A DNA stretch of 64,000 bases from Rathayibacter sp. VKM Ac-2857 (GTDB taxonomy: Bacteria > Actinomycetota > Actinomycetes > Actinomycetales > Microbacteriaceae). Position 1 is the first letter of the stretch, and the number at the start of each line of letters is the position of its first letter. Under the pieces are notes generated by a model that worked only from the letters and a program-made list of their open reading frames with translations, was not told the DNA's origin and did no database searches. A program made the position numbers and the translations under genes. Shown in pieces: positions 15,798-24,965 of this stretch. Location of the stretch: NCBI RefSeq assembly GCF_013205025.1, contig NZ_JABMLE010000001.1:868001-932000 (forward strand), read 5' to 3'.

Positions 15798-18713
15798 ATG
15801 GCAGTCATCGCAGAAGCCTCGCAGCTCATCGCGTCCCCGCCGGCGGCGGCCGACCTCCTCGCGCAGGGCGCGGCGGCCGTGTGGGAGACGACGATCACCC
15901 TCCCGACCTACACTCCCGAGGAGCCGGTGCAGCTGCCGATGTTCCTCGACCGCCGGGTCTACCAGGGGTCGAGCGGGCGGGTGTACCCGCTGCCCTTCAT
16001 CGACCGCATCGCCTCGGAGGCCGTCGACCAGGAGTGGCGCGTCGTCGTGCTCGAGAACGAGTTCGTCCAGGTCGTCGTCCTGCCCGAGCTCGGCGGCCGG
16101 ATCTACTCCGGCTACGACAAGACCACCGGCTACGACTTCTTCTACCGCAACACCGTGATCAAGCCGGCGCTGGTCGGCCTGGCCGGCCCGTGGATCAGCG
16201 GCGGCGTCGAGTTCAACTGGCCGCAGCACCACCGCCCCGGCACCTACCTGCCCACCGCCTGGAACCTCGAGCGCGCCGACGACGGCTCGGTCGTGGTCTG
16301 GTGCAGCGACCACGACCCGTTCAGCCGGATGAAGGGCCTGCACGGCGTGCGCCTGCGCCCCGGCTCGAGCCTCGTCGAGCTCGACGTGCGCCTGCACAAC
16401 CGCACCAGCGAGCGGCACACCTTCCTCTGGTGGGCGAACGTCGCGGCGCGGGTGCACGACGACTACCAGTCCTTCTTCCCGCGCGACGTCCGCTACGTCG
16501 CCGACCACGCCCGCCGCGCGATCACCGCCTTCCCGGCGGCCGACCGCCCCTACTACGGCGTCGACTACCCCGCCCTCGCGGCCGAGCGCGGCGACGGATC
16601 GACACCGGACGGCCCGCCCGCCGACCGGATCGACTGGTACCGCAACATCCCGGTCCCCACCTCCTACATGGTCGTCCGCACCGACGACTCCTTCTTCGGC
16701 GGCTACGACCACGGCGCCGGAGCGGGCTTCGTGCACTGGGCCGACCGCCGCTTCGCCCCCGGCAAGAAGCAGTGGACCTGGGGCGACGCCCCGTTCGGGC
16801 ACGCCTGGGACGCGCAGCTGACCGACGCCGACGGGCCCTACGTCGAGCTGATGGCGGGCGTCTACACCGACAACCAGCCCGACTTCTCCTGGCTGATGCC
16901 CGGCGAGACCAAGACCTTCTCGCAGTACTGGTACCCGATCAGCGGCATCGGAGTGGCGCACCAGGCGACCCGCGACGCGGCCGTGCACCTCGACGTCGAG
17001 GCCGGGCGCCTCCGCCTGGGCGTCGCGACGACGCGCCGCTTCCCCGCCGCGACCGTGACGCTGCACGTCGACGGCGCCGTCCTGCACGAGTGGACCGTCG
17101 AACTCGAGCCCGGCCAGCCGCTGCTCGCCGATCTGCCGACCACCCGCACCGGCCCGGAGGGACTCGGCGTCACCGTCGTCGCCCAGGGCGCGACCGTCCT
17201 CGCCTACACGGTGCCGACGGAGTTCGACGACACCGAGCCCGAGGTCGCGACGGAGCCGCTGCCGCCCGCCGAGGCCGCGTCGGTCGACGAGCTCTACCTC
17301 GTCGGCGTCCACCTCGCGCAGTACCGGCACCCGACCCGCTCGCCGCTGCCCTACTGGGAGGAGGCGCTCCGCCGGGATCCCGGCGACGCCCGGGTGCACC
17401 TCGCCCTCGCCGACCACGCCTACCGCCGCGGCGAGTACGCCGACGCCCTCGCGCACGCCGACGCCGCGATCCGGCGGCTCACCGCCCGCAACGGCAACTC
17501 GGCCGACACCGAGGCCTTCTACCTGCGCGGCCTGATCCTGCGCCGCCTCGGCCGCACGACCGAGGCCGCCGCGACGTTCGGCAAGGCAGCCTGGGACGGC
17601 AAGTGGGCGCACGCCGCTCTGTTCGAGAGCGCGAGGCTCTCCGCCGCCGCCGGCGACCACGCCGCGGCGCTGGAGGATCTCGCCACCTCGCTCCGCCTCG
17701 ACTCCGACGACCTCCGCGCCCGCGCCCTGCAGGCGGTCTGCCTGCGCGCGCTCGGCCGCACCGGCGAGGCCGAGCGGGTCCTCCACGAGACCCTGCGCCT
17801 CGATCCGCTCGACCAGCTGGCCCGCACGCTCACCGGCACCGATCCGGCCGACGCGCACGAGAGCATCGACGTCGCGCTCGACCTCGCGTCGTTCGGCGAG
17901 ACCGGCGAGGCCCGCCGGCTGCTCCGCGGCGTCGCGCACGGTGACGGCGGCGCCGCAGGAGCGGGGAACGCCGCACCGGTCGCCGCCTACCTCCTGGCCC
18001 GGCTCGGCGAGCCCGCCGACACCCGCGCGCTCGACCTCACCCGCGCCTTCCCCGCCGGTCTCGACGCGCACGACGCCCTGACGGCCGCGGTCGCTGCGGA
18101 CCCCGCCGACAGCACCGCGCGATCGCTGCTCGGCATGCTGCTCTACGACGCCGGCCGCCGCACAGAGGCCGCCGAGCACTGGCGCCGCGCGATCGAGGAC
18201 GGCGGCGGCGACGCCGTGACCCACCGCAACGCGGGCCTCGCCGCCTACAACGACGAGGCGGACGACGACGCGGCCTGGTCGCACTACCTCCGCGCCCGCG
18301 AGCTCGCCCCGCGCGACGCCCGCCTGCTCTACGAGCTCGACCAGCTCGCCGCGCGCCTCGGCTACTCGGCCGCCGACCGCCTCGCCCGCCTCGAGAGCGA
18401 GCGCGAGCTCCTGCTCTCCCGCGACGACCTGACCGTCGAGTACGCCGGTCTGCTGATCGAGGCCGGGCGCGCGCAAGAGGCGCTGTCGCTCCTCGAGTCG
18501 CGCCGCTTCCAGCCCTGGGAGGGCGGCGAGGGGCTCACCCTCGCGGCCTGGGACGCGGCCCGCTCGGCGCTCGGCCTCGACCCCGCGACTCCCCCGGCCT
18601 CGCTCGGCGAGGCCCGTCCTCGCTTCGACGCCCCGCAGGCAACCCTCGAGGACGGCTCCACCGACTACTTCGCCACGAGCCTGCCCGCGCTGCTGCTCTT
18701 CCACCGCGACTGA
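15798..18713 (+). CDS. DUF5107 / TPR repeat protein
   Basis: A 971-residue cytoplasmic protein. Residues about 40-350 form the DUF5107 region, a mutarotase-like beta-sandwich: VVLPELGGRIYSGYDK, GGVEFNWPQHHRPGTYLP, HTFLWWANVAARVHDDYQ and QYWYPISGIGVAH. From about 500 onward there are TPR-like helical pairs (DARVHLALADHAYRRGEYAD, AFYLRGLILRRLGRTTEAAA, ARSLLGMLLYDAGRRTEAAE). Such proteins are found beside sugar ABC transporters and are thought to act on carbohydrates, but I know of no proven reaction. TACCCT ending 6 nt before the ATG suggests a leaderless mRNA. It converges with the transporter operon and shares a terminator. Confidence 0.85.
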   Translation: MAVIAEASQLIASPPAAADLLAQGAAAVWETTITLPTYTPEEPVQLPMFLDRRVYQGSSGRVYPLPFIDRIASEAVDQEWRVVVLENEFVQVVVLPELGGRIYSGYDKTTGYDFFYRNTVIKPALVGLAGPWISGGVEFNWPQHHRPGTYLPTAWNLERADDGSVVVWCSDHDPFSRMKGLHGVRLRPGSSLVELDVRLHNRTSERHTFLWWANVAARVHDDYQSFFPRDVRYVADHARRAITAFPAADRPYYGVDYPALAAERGDGSTPDGPPADRIDWYRNIPVPTSYMVVRTDDSFFGGYDHGAGAGFVHWADRRFAPGKKQWTWGDAPFGHAWDAQLTDADGPYVELMAGVYTDNQPDFSWLMPGETKTFSQYWYPISGIGVAHQATRDAAVHLDVEAGRLRLGVATTRRFPAATVTLHVDGAVLHEWTVELEPGQPLLADLPTTRTGPEGLGVTVVAQGATVLAYTVPTEFDDTEPEVATEPLPPAEAASVDELYLVGVHLAQYRHPTRSPLPYWEEALRRDPGDARVHLALADHAYRRGEYADALAHADAAIRRLTARNGNSADTEAFYLRGLILRRLGRTTEAAATFGKAAWDGKWAHAALFESARLSAAAGDHAAALEDLATSLRLDSDDLRARALQAVCLRALGRTGEAERVLHETLRLDPLDQLARTLTGTDPADAHESIDVALDLASFGETGEARRLLRGVAHGDGGAAGAGNAAPVAAYLLARLGEPADTRALDLTRAFPAGLDAHDALTAAVAADPADSTARSLLGMLLYDAGRRTEAAEHWRRAIEDGGGDAVTHRNAGLAAYNDEADDDAAWSHYLRARELAPRDARLLYELDQLAARLGYSAADRLARLESERELLLSRDDLTVEYAGLLIEAGRAQEALSLLESRRFQPWEGGEGLTLAAWDAARSALGLDPATPPASLGEARPRFDAPQATLEDGSTDYFATSLPALLLFHRD

Positions 18714-18742
18714 GCGGGGCAGCGCACACCGCGCGCACGAAG

Positions 18743-18770
18743 GAGGGCCGGCTGCGAACAGCCGGCCCTC
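18743..18770. terminator. Bidirectional terminator between convergent sugar genes
   Basis: A perfect 12-bp stem (18743-18754 with 18759-18770) closes a 4-nt CGAA loop, directly between the stop of the DUF5107 gene and the end of the minus-strand permease operon. There is no strong T tract, as is common in this genome. Confidence 0.8.
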
Positions 18771-18785
18771 TCCTCGTGCATCCCC

Positions 18786-19661
18786 CTACTTGCTCGAGCC
18801 CACCATCAGCCCCGAGACGAACTGCTTCTGGAACGCGAAGAACACGATCGCGGTCGGGATCGCCGCCACCACCGCGCCCGAGGCGACCACGTTCCACTGG
18901 CTCACGTAGCCGCCCTGGATGTTCAGCAGCGCCGCCGTGATCGGGAAGTTCGTCTCGGTCCGCAGCACGGTCACCGCCCAGATCAGGTCGTTCCAGATCC
19001 AGGTCGTCGCGAGAGCGCCGAGCGCCGCGAGCGACGGCCGGCACAGCGGCAGCAGGATCCGCCAATAGGTGCGGAGGACCCCCGCGCCGTCGACCTGCGC
19101 GGCCTCGAAGATCTCGGCCGGGATCGACCGCATGAAGCCGTGCAGCACGAAGGTGTAGAAGCCCAGCCCGAAGCCGACCTGCACCACGATCAGCGCGAAG
19201 AGCGTGTCGTAGATGCCGAGGCTCTCGGTGATCCGCGACACCGGGATCAGCAGGATCTGCGGCGGCAGCAGGTTGCCCGCCAGCATCAGCAGCAGGATCC
19301 CCCGGCGGAACGGGATGTGGAACCGGCTGAGCGCGAACGCCGCCCAGGAGGCGAGCAGCAGCGAGAGGAACACGGTGAAGACCGTGACGATCAGGCTGTT
19401 CACCAGCGCCTCGCCGACCAGCCCGGCCGTGAACACCGTGACGAAGCCGTCGAAGGTGAAGCTGGCCGGAAGCGCGCCGAGCCCGTTGCCGGTGATGTCG
19501 TCGAAGCTGCGGACGGCCACGAAGAGCACGAACAGCATCGGCAGCACCCAGAGCAGCGCGACCGGCGCCATGATCGCGTGGAAGATCCACGAGCCCTTCA
19601 CCCGGCGGCGCGGGAGGGTCGGCGCGGCGAGACCCGGAGCGACCGGAGCGATGACGGCCAT
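18786..19661 (-). CDS. Carbohydrate ABC transporter permease, MalG type
   Basis: A 291-residue inner-membrane subunit with six hydrophobic segments. The EAA loop that docks the ATPase is EAAQVDGAGVLRTYWRILLP, the hallmark of the MalG/UgpE class. The last helices include IWNDLIWAV and IPTAIVFFAFQKQFVSGLMVG, the standard C-terminus of this subfamily. It lies 1 bp after the MalF-type gene at 19663 and belongs to the operon with the binding protein. It imports an oligosaccharide or sugar derivative; specificity cannot be read here. Confidence 0.95.
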   Translation of the reverse strand: MAVIAPVAPGLAAPTLPRRRVKGSWIFHAIMAPVALLWVLPMLFVLFVAVRSFDDITGNGLGALPASFTFDGFVTVFTAGLVGEALVNSLIVTVFTVFLSLLLASWAAFALSRFHIPFRRGILLLMLAGNLLPPQILLIPVSRITESLGIYDTLFALIVVQVGFGLGFYTFVLHGFMRSIPAEIFEAAQVDGAGVLRTYWRILLPLCRPSLAALGALATTWIWNDLIWAVTVLRTETNFPITAALLNIQGGYVSQWNVVASGAVVAAIPTAIVFFAFQKQFVSGLMVGSSK

Positions 19662-19662
19662 C

Positions 19663-20637
19663 TCAGTCCTCCTCCTTCGTGGCGCGCACGAGATAGCTGA
19701 TGATGAAGACGATCGCGAGCAGGAAGATGACGACCGCGATCGCCGAGCCGTAGCCGAGGTTCAGCACGGTGAAGCTCTCCTGGAACATGTAGGTCGAGAG
19801 CAGCTGCGTCGAGTTGTACGGCCCGCCGCGGGTCATCGCCCAGACGATGTCGAAGGTGCGCAGCGAGTCGATCACGGTGACCGCGAAGACGACGCCGTTC
19901 ACGCCCTTCAGCTGCGGCATCACGATCCGCCAGAAGCGCTGCGTCCGCGAGGCGCCGTCGACCTGGGCGGCCTCCTCGAGGCTCGGGTCCACGCCCTTCA
20001 GCCCGGCCAGGTAGAGCACCATGATGTAGCCGCACTGCCGCCAGACCGCGGCGACCAGCACCGCGTAGAGCGCGAGCGTCGGATCCGCGAGCCACTGCCG
20101 CTCGAGGTCGCCCAGGCCGATCCCGCCGAGGAAGCTGTTGACGACGCCGTCCGGCTGGTAGATCACCCGCCAGAACAGGCCGGTCACCGCGAGCGAGAAG
20201 ACCATCGGCAGGTAGATCGCGCTGCGGTAGATCCCGACACCGCGCCGCGGCTTGTTCAGCGCGACCGCCAGGGCCAGCCCGATCGCCACCGAGAGACCGC
20301 CGAAGCCGACGACCCAGATGACGTTGTTGACCAGCGCGGTCGCGAAGATCGGATCCGAGCCGAGGTCGACGAAGTTGTCGAGGCCGACGAACTCCGGCTC
20401 GCCGATCCCGTTCCACCGGGTGAGCGAGAGGTAGAAGGAGTTGATCGCCGGCCAGAAGACCCAGGCCAGCTCGATCGCGAGCGGGATGAGCAGGAGGAGC
20501 CAGACCACCCCGGGCACCCGGGTGATCCGGCGCCCCTTCCCGGAGCGGACCAGCGGGCGGGCCGGCGGGAGCGGTGGACTCCCCGGCGCCAGAGCGGGCG
20601 GCCGCTCCACCGCGGCCGGCCGGATGGTCCCGGTCAC
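19663..20637 (-). CDS. Sugar ABC transporter permease, MalF type
   Basis: A 324-residue permease with six transmembrane helices. A cytoplasmic N-terminus of about 45 residues with basic GKGRRITR precedes helix 1 (VVWLLLLIPLAIELAWVFW). The EAA loop EEAAQVDGASRTQRFWRIVM lies near residue 215, and GSAIAVVIFLLAIVFIISYL is the last helix. GTG 20637 overlaps the upstream stop by 4 bp (GTGA), so it is translationally coupled to the binding-protein gene. It pairs with the MalG-type subunit at 18786-19661. Confidence 0.95.
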   Translation of the reverse strand: MTGTIRPAAVERPPALAPGSPPLPPARPLVRSGKGRRITRVPGVVWLLLLIPLAIELAWVFWPAINSFYLSLTRWNGIGEPEFVGLDNFVDLGSDPIFATALVNNVIWVVGFGGLSVAIGLALAVALNKPRRGVGIYRSAIYLPMVFSLAVTGLFWRVIYQPDGVVNSFLGGIGLGDLERQWLADPTLALYAVLVAAVWRQCGYIMVLYLAGLKGVDPSLEEAAQVDGASRTQRFWRIVMPQLKGVNGVVFAVTVIDSLRTFDIVWAMTRGGPYNSTQLLSTYMFQESFTVLNLGYGSAIAVVIFLLAIVFIISYLVRATKEED

Positions 20638-21926
20638 GGGTTGAAGACCTTGTCGGCCGCCGTCTGCCACTCCTTCAGGATGCTGTCGACCTCGCCGGGC
20701 TGGGCGATGAACTTGGTGAGCGCCGCGTCGGCCGTGGTCTGCAGGTCGTCGGACGAGTCGCGGTTGAAGAACTGGGTGATCTGCTCGGTGCCGGCCAGCA
20801 GCGCGACGCCCTTCTGCACCAGCGGCGAGAACACCGAGGTGTCGACGTCGGGCGAGGTCGGCAGGTTCGACGACTGCGAGGCCGCGATGTAGGCGGACTG
20901 GCTCTCGGCCCCCGCGAGGTAGGAGAGGAACGCCTTGGTGGCGTCCGCGTCCTTGGTCTTCGCGCTGGCGAAGTAGCCGTCGGTCGGCGCCTCCTCGGCG
21001 GTGGGGATGCTCGCGTCGATCACCGGGACGGAGAAGAAGTCGAGGTCATCGCCCTCGCCCTCCGGCATGTTCTGGCTGATGAACGCGCCGACCAGGTACA
21101 TCGCGTTCTTCTTCTGCACCAGCGGCGTGACCGCGTCCTGCCAGGCGTAGGAGGGGGCGTTCGGATCCATGAACGGCACGATGTCGGCGTAGTACTTCAT
21201 GACGTTCTTGACCTCGGTGGAGTCGAACGACGACTTCCCGGCCAGGAGCCCCTTGTGGTAGTCCGCGCCGTTCACGCGGAGGTTGAGGATGTCGAACCAG
21301 CCGGACGCCATCCACGGCGTGGAGCCGATGCCGTTCGAGAGCGGCACGATCCCCTGGCCCTGCAGCGTCTCGCAGAGAGCCATGAACTCGTCCCAGGTGG
21401 TGGGCACCTCGACGCCCCACTCCTCGAAGGCCGACTTGCGGTAGAAGACGCCCCACCAGTAGTAGTTCGTCGGCAGGAAGATCTGCTTGCCGCTCGCGTC
21501 GGTCGAGAGGTCCTTGAGCGCGGCGGAGTAGCCGGCCGCGGCGCCGTCGCCGGTCCAGAGGTCGGAGAGGTCGAGCAGCAGGTCCTGCGCGGCGTAGTCC
21601 CGGGCCACCGAGCCGGCGTACCAGGTGAGCACGTCCGGCGGGTTGCCCGAGGTGAGGTAGGTGGAGAGCTGGGCGCGGAACTGCTCGATCGCTACGGTGT
21701 TGAGGGTGACGGAGCCGCTCGAGTAGCTCTTCACGAGCGCCTCGAGGGCCGCCTTCGGGGCCGGGTCGGAGAGGGAGGACTGCAGGACGATCCCGCCGCC
21801 GCCCGCGCCGCCGCCCCCGCCGCCACCGCCCATGCAGCCGGTGAGGAGCGCGGTGCTGCCGAGTGCGGTCGCGCCGTACAGGAAGCCTCGTCGGGTGAGG
21901 TTCGGGAATCGCTGTTCGTTGGTCAT
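20634..21926 (-). CDS. Sugar ABC transporter substrate-binding lipoprotein (Tat-type)
   Basis: A 430-residue extracellular solute-binding protein of family 1. The N-terminus has a twin-arginine motif (TRRGFLYG), a hydrophobic stretch and lipobox LLTGC, so it is probably Tat-exported and lipid-anchored. A long glycine run follows the cysteine as a flexible linker. The mature part has typical landmarks (FRAQLSTYLTSGNPPDVLTW, GVFYRKSAFEEWGVEVPTTW, GVALLAGTEQITQFFNRD). A strong GGAGG sits 5 nt before the ATG. It is the first transporter gene and delivers the sugar to the two permeases downstream. Poly-Gly after the lipobox is unusual but not rare. Confidence 0.95.
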   Translation of the reverse strand: MTNEQRFPNLTRRGFLYGATALGSTALLTGCMGGGGGGGGAGGGGIVLQSSLSDPAPKAALEALVKSYSSGSVTLNTVAIEQFRAQLSTYLTSGNPPDVLTWYAGSVARDYAAQDLLLDLSDLWTGDGAAAGYSAALKDLSTDASGKQIFLPTNYYWWGVFYRKSAFEEWGVEVPTTWDEFMALCETLQGQGIVPLSNGIGSTPWMASGWFDILNLRVNGADYHKGLLAGKSSFDSTEVKNVMKYYADIVPFMDPNAPSYAWQDAVTPLVQKKNAMYLVGAFISQNMPEGEGDDLDFFSVPVIDASIPTAEEAPTDGYFASAKTKDADATKAFLSYLAGAESQSAYIAASQSSNLPTSPDVDTSVFSPLVQKGVALLAGTEQITQFFNRDSSDDLQTTADAALTKFIAQPGEVDSILKEWQTAADKVFNP

Positions 21927-22051
21927 GGTGTCCTCCTTGACTCCGTGAAACCGGGGGGCCGTGCTGTGCCGTGGGGCCGGTCGTGCTGCGGTGCTGGTCG
22001 TGCCGTCGTGCTGGTCGTGGATCGTGCCGGTGGTGCCGTCGCCGGGTCCGC

Positions 22052-23368
22052 CTAGGCGGGCGCGGCGAAGATCGCGTTGCACTCGCGCTGCAGGGCGACG
22101 TCGTTCCACATCGGGTGCTGGGGAGCGCCGTTCGAGCAGACGATCGATCCCCGGGCGCCGACCCGCCGCGACTCGCGCATCGCGAGCCGGCAGTACTCGG
22201 CGCCGATCGGCCCCTCCTCGAAGCGGCCCTCGAGCGGCGTGTAGCCGACCCAGCCTTCGCCGAAGACGAGCGGCACCCCGCGCAGGGCGGCGTGGTCGGC
22301 GGCGACGGCGATCCAGATCTTCAGCGTCGAGCGCATCTCGAGGTGGTGCGCCCCGTAGCGCTCGTAGAGCCAGCGGTCGATCCGCTCGGCGTCGCCCCAG
22401 TCGTGCGCGTAGATCTCGCCCTTGCCGACGATCGTGGCGGTCAGCTTCCACTGGTCCTCGGCCGGGAGCGTCCACTCGGCGATCGGCGGCGCCCCCTCGA
22501 GCAGGAAGGTCTCGGCGGCGAGGTCCTGCTCGAACTCCTCGATCGGGCTGCGGAGCGCGAAGTCGGCGATGAACTCGTTGAGCACCCCGTAGATGTAGGG
22601 GTGCAGGACGAGCACGTCCGAGTTCCACGGGATCCCGCGCATCCCGCCGACGGGCACGTGCGCGTAGTTGACGGAGCACGGGACGCCGTCGGTCAGCTCG
22701 TGGAACCGGTCGATGCCGCGGGTGAGCCGCGGCCGGAGGGCGAGTGTCGCCGCATCGAGATCGGCGCGGTCGTAGTCGAGCCCCTCGGTGAGGTGCCCCG
22801 CCTGCACCTCGTTGTGCAGCTCGACGAAGGCGATCCGGTCGTCGAGGTCGTGCTCGGCGAGGAAGTCGACGAGCGCCGCCTGGGCCTCCGCGAGCCGCTC
22901 GGCGCGGTCCTCCGGCGGCACCGCCATCAGCGCGTCGAACCAGTCGCGCTCGAGCGCGAACGAGGAGGACTGCTGGTACTCCCAGGAGGAGACGATGACG
23001 AACACCCCGTGCCGCTTGGCCGCCGCGAACAGCGCCAGCAGGTGAGCGCGGCCGTCGATGACGGTCGGCTCGGCCACGTCGTACCAGCGCACCCGCTGCG
23101 CGTAGGAGCCGCCGAGCGGCCCGAGCCGGAGCTCCCGGGTGTCGAGCCCGGAGCCGAACAGGAGGAACGGCATCGCGCAGATGCGGATCGTGTTGTACCC
23201 CCGTTCGACGGCGCCGGCGAAGGCCGCGTCGAGGTCCTCGAAGGGCTCGCCCTGCCCGGTGCGGACGTACCAGGAGAAGTCCCAGAGGGTGATGGTGAGG
23301 CGCTCGGGGAGGTGGTCCGCGAGCGGCACCGGCTGGTAGGGGGACGAGGGGTACTCCGCTGTGAGCAT
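22052..23368 (-). CDS. Cellulase-like (GH5-type TIM barrel) glycosidase
   Basis: A 438-residue protein without a signal peptide, so the enzyme is probably cytoplasmic. Barrel landmarks include TLWDFSWY at the start and GYNTIRICAMPFLLFG. The acid/base candidate is E187 in VELHNEVQ and the nucleophile candidate E371 in LVFGEGWVGYTP, placed as in clan GH-A. Databases tend to label such proteins cellulase-like. Being intracellular and beside a sugar importer and an AraC regulator, it probably cleaves the imported oligosaccharide. It lies 125 bp upstream of the binding-protein gene, which has its own ribosome-binding site, and could begin the same transcript. Confidence 0.8.
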   Translation of the reverse strand: MLTAEYPSSPYQPVPLADHLPERLTITLWDFSWYVRTGQGEPFEDLDAAFAGAVERGYNTIRICAMPFLLFGSGLDTRELRLGPLGGSYAQRVRWYDVAEPTVIDGRAHLLALFAAAKRHGVFVIVSSWEYQQSSSFALERDWFDALMAVPPEDRAERLAEAQAALVDFLAEHDLDDRIAFVELHNEVQAGHLTEGLDYDRADLDAATLALRPRLTRGIDRFHELTDGVPCSVNYAHVPVGGMRGIPWNSDVLVLHPYIYGVLNEFIADFALRSPIEEFEQDLAAETFLLEGAPPIAEWTLPAEDQWKLTATIVGKGEIYAHDWGDAERIDRWLYERYGAHHLEMRSTLKIWIAVAADHAALRGVPLVFGEGWVGYTPLEGRFEEGPIGAEYCRLAMRESRRVGARGSIVCSNGAPQHPMWNDVALQRECNAIFAAPA

Positions 23369-23424
23369 GGCGCCAGCCTAGGCACGCGTAAGGCGCCGAC
23401 CAATGAAACGTTGTACGCCATTAG

Positions 23425-23453
23425 CTGGACGATTCTCTGGCCTGACCTACACT
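23425..23453 (+). promoter_or_regulatory. Promoter for leaderless AraC regulator
   Basis: CTGGAC (23425-23430) and TACACT (23448-23453) are separated by 17 bp, matching sigma-70 type -35 and -10 elements. The -10 ends 7 nt before the ATG of the AraC gene, and no Shine-Dalgarno sequence is present. Transcription should begin at or next to the start codon. The 92-bp divergent region also holds the promoter of the glycosidase gene, so AraC binding here could control both directions. Confidence 0.55.
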
Positions 23454-23460
23454 CGTCGGC

Positions 23461-24342
23461 ATGCTGATCCCCGACGGCTTCCTCGGCCAGCGCCTGCATG
23501 TCCTCCCGAAACCGCGGGTCGCCGAGGCGCTCGCGGCCCCGATCACCGAGCGCCTGCTGGTGACGGATGCTGGACACTTCCCGCACGCCGCCGCCCACGG
23601 CCGCAGCCGCTCGCAGGGCGCGCGGGAGACCGTCGTGATCCTCTGCACCGGCGGCCGCGGCTGGGTCCGCATCGCCGACTCGACCGTTTCGGTCGACCCC
23701 GGCGAGGTCGCGATCATCACCGCGGGTACGCCGCACCAGTACTGGGCCGACTTCGCCGATCCGTGGACGATCTGGTGGCTGCACGTCGCCGGCGCCGACG
23801 CCCCGGCCCTGGTGTCGGCCGTCGTCGACGACCGGACGTCCCCCGTCGTCACCGCGCGCGATGCCTTCTCGGCGAAGACCCTGATCGAGCACGCCGTCGC
23901 CGCCCTCGAGCGCGACGAGACCGACTCCAGCCTCTACGCCGCGAGCGGCGCCGCCTGGAACCTCCTCGCCCAGCTCGCCTCCGACCGCACCCGCGGCACC
24001 CTCGAATCGGGCGACCGGATCCGCATCGCCCAGGACCACCTCCGCGAGCACCTCGACTCCCCCACCAGCATCACCGAGCTCGCCACACTCGCCGGCATGA
24101 GCACCTCGCACTTCTCCGCCCTCTTCAAGAAGGCCGCCGGCATGAGCGCCGTCGAGTACGTCAAGCGCCTGCGCAGCGCCCGCGCCCGCGAGCTCCTGAT
24201 CACCACCGACGCGTCGATCGCCGACATCGCCCGAGCCGTCGGCTACTCCGACGCCTTCTACTTCTCCCGCCAGTTCCGCGCCATCAACGGCACGAGCCCC
24301 TCGGAGTACCGCGCCGAGTTCCACGGCGAGGCGCTGCGCTGA
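23461..24342 (+). CDS. AraC family regulator of the carbohydrate locus
   Basis: A 293-residue regulator. The N-terminal cupin-like sensor (about 1-150) includes ILCTGGRGWVRI and EVAIITAGTPHQYWADFADPW, the AraC ligand-binding pattern. The C-terminal pair of helix-turn-helix motifs (about 190-290) shows SITELATLAGMSTSHFSALF and the signature IADIARAVGYSDAFYFSRQF. It is divergent from the glycosidase / ABC operon 92 bp away, the usual position for a local sugar-responsive activator. Transcript likely leaderless. Confidence 0.93.
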   Translation: MLIPDGFLGQRLHVLPKPRVAEALAAPITERLLVTDAGHFPHAAAHGRSRSQGARETVVILCTGGRGWVRIADSTVSVDPGEVAIITAGTPHQYWADFADPWTIWWLHVAGADAPALVSAVVDDRTSPVVTARDAFSAKTLIEHAVAALERDETDSSLYAASGAAWNLLAQLASDRTRGTLESGDRIRIAQDHLREHLDSPTSITELATLAGMSTSHFSALFKKAAGMSAVEYVKRLRSARARELLITTDASIADIARAVGYSDAFYFSRQFRAINGTSPSEYRAEFHGEALR

Positions 24343-24413
24343 AAGCACCCTCCCTCGTCACTCCGCTCGCGGTTGCAGGGACATCGCACAAGCCGGTCGT
24401 TGAGGATCTCTTC

Positions 24414-24965
24414 TTACCCGTTTCTCCTCGCGAGGACTTGTCCGCGACAACCCGCACCGCTGCTCACGTCGTCGTCGGAGGCGTACAGATCGCCGTAGAG
24501 CCCTTCGAATTCCGGCGAGCCGTACTTCTCCTCGGACGAGGGCAGCCCTTCTCCGTTCTGAGAGAGCGGTCGATCCCACCAGAGCACGAAGTCGTAATCG
24601 AACCCCTTGTCGCGCATGCACCATGCTGTCGCGGCCTGAACTTCGACCCACTCCCGAGCAGCCGTCAGTTCGACGGAGTCGAACGAAGCGGGGTACTCGA
24701 TCAGCGAGATGTCACTGGAGGCGCCGTAGTGGGGAACGTCGTCTTCCGCGCCTGCGCCACTCGCCGTCCTCGCAAGGGGTGTGACGCCCACAGCAGGAGT
24801 CGGCGCATCCCCAGCAGCACCCTTCGCTAGGCGACTCGACGTCTCGCTCGACGTCGCGCCGGTCGCCTGTTGACCGGCAAAGGCAACATGAACACCTGCA
24901 AGCGCACACGCCGCGAGAACGCCGGCTATCCCGAGGACGGCTAGGACACGTCTGACGATGGACAT
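24414..24965 (-). CDS. Hypothetical exported protein
   Basis: A 183-residue protein with an N-terminal signal or anchor helix (VLAVLGIAGVLAACALAGVHVAFAG shortened here to residues 7-30). The rest is acidic, with a serine/threonine/alanine linker and a C-terminal domain having two cysteines (AWCMRDKGFDYDF and AGCRGQ) that could pair. EEKYGSPEFEGLYGDLYASD is an unusual aromatic/acidic stretch. I recognise no family. It is divergent from the 25445 gene, across a 479-bp gap. Confidence 0.6.
   Translation of the reverse strand: MSIVRRVLAVLGIAGVLAACALAGVHVAFAGQQATGATSSETSSRLAKGAAGDAPTPAVGVTPLARTASGAGAEDDVPHYGASSDISLIEYPASFDSVELTAAREWVEVQAATAWCMRDKGFDYDFVLWWDRPLSQNGEGLPSSEEKYGSPEFEGLYGDLYASDDDVSSGAGCRGQVLARRNG

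Noticed and set aside
15519-18704. 1061-codon open frame on the minus strand
   Set aside because: It is antisense to the DUF5107 gene; no domain, and composition typical of a shadow frame.
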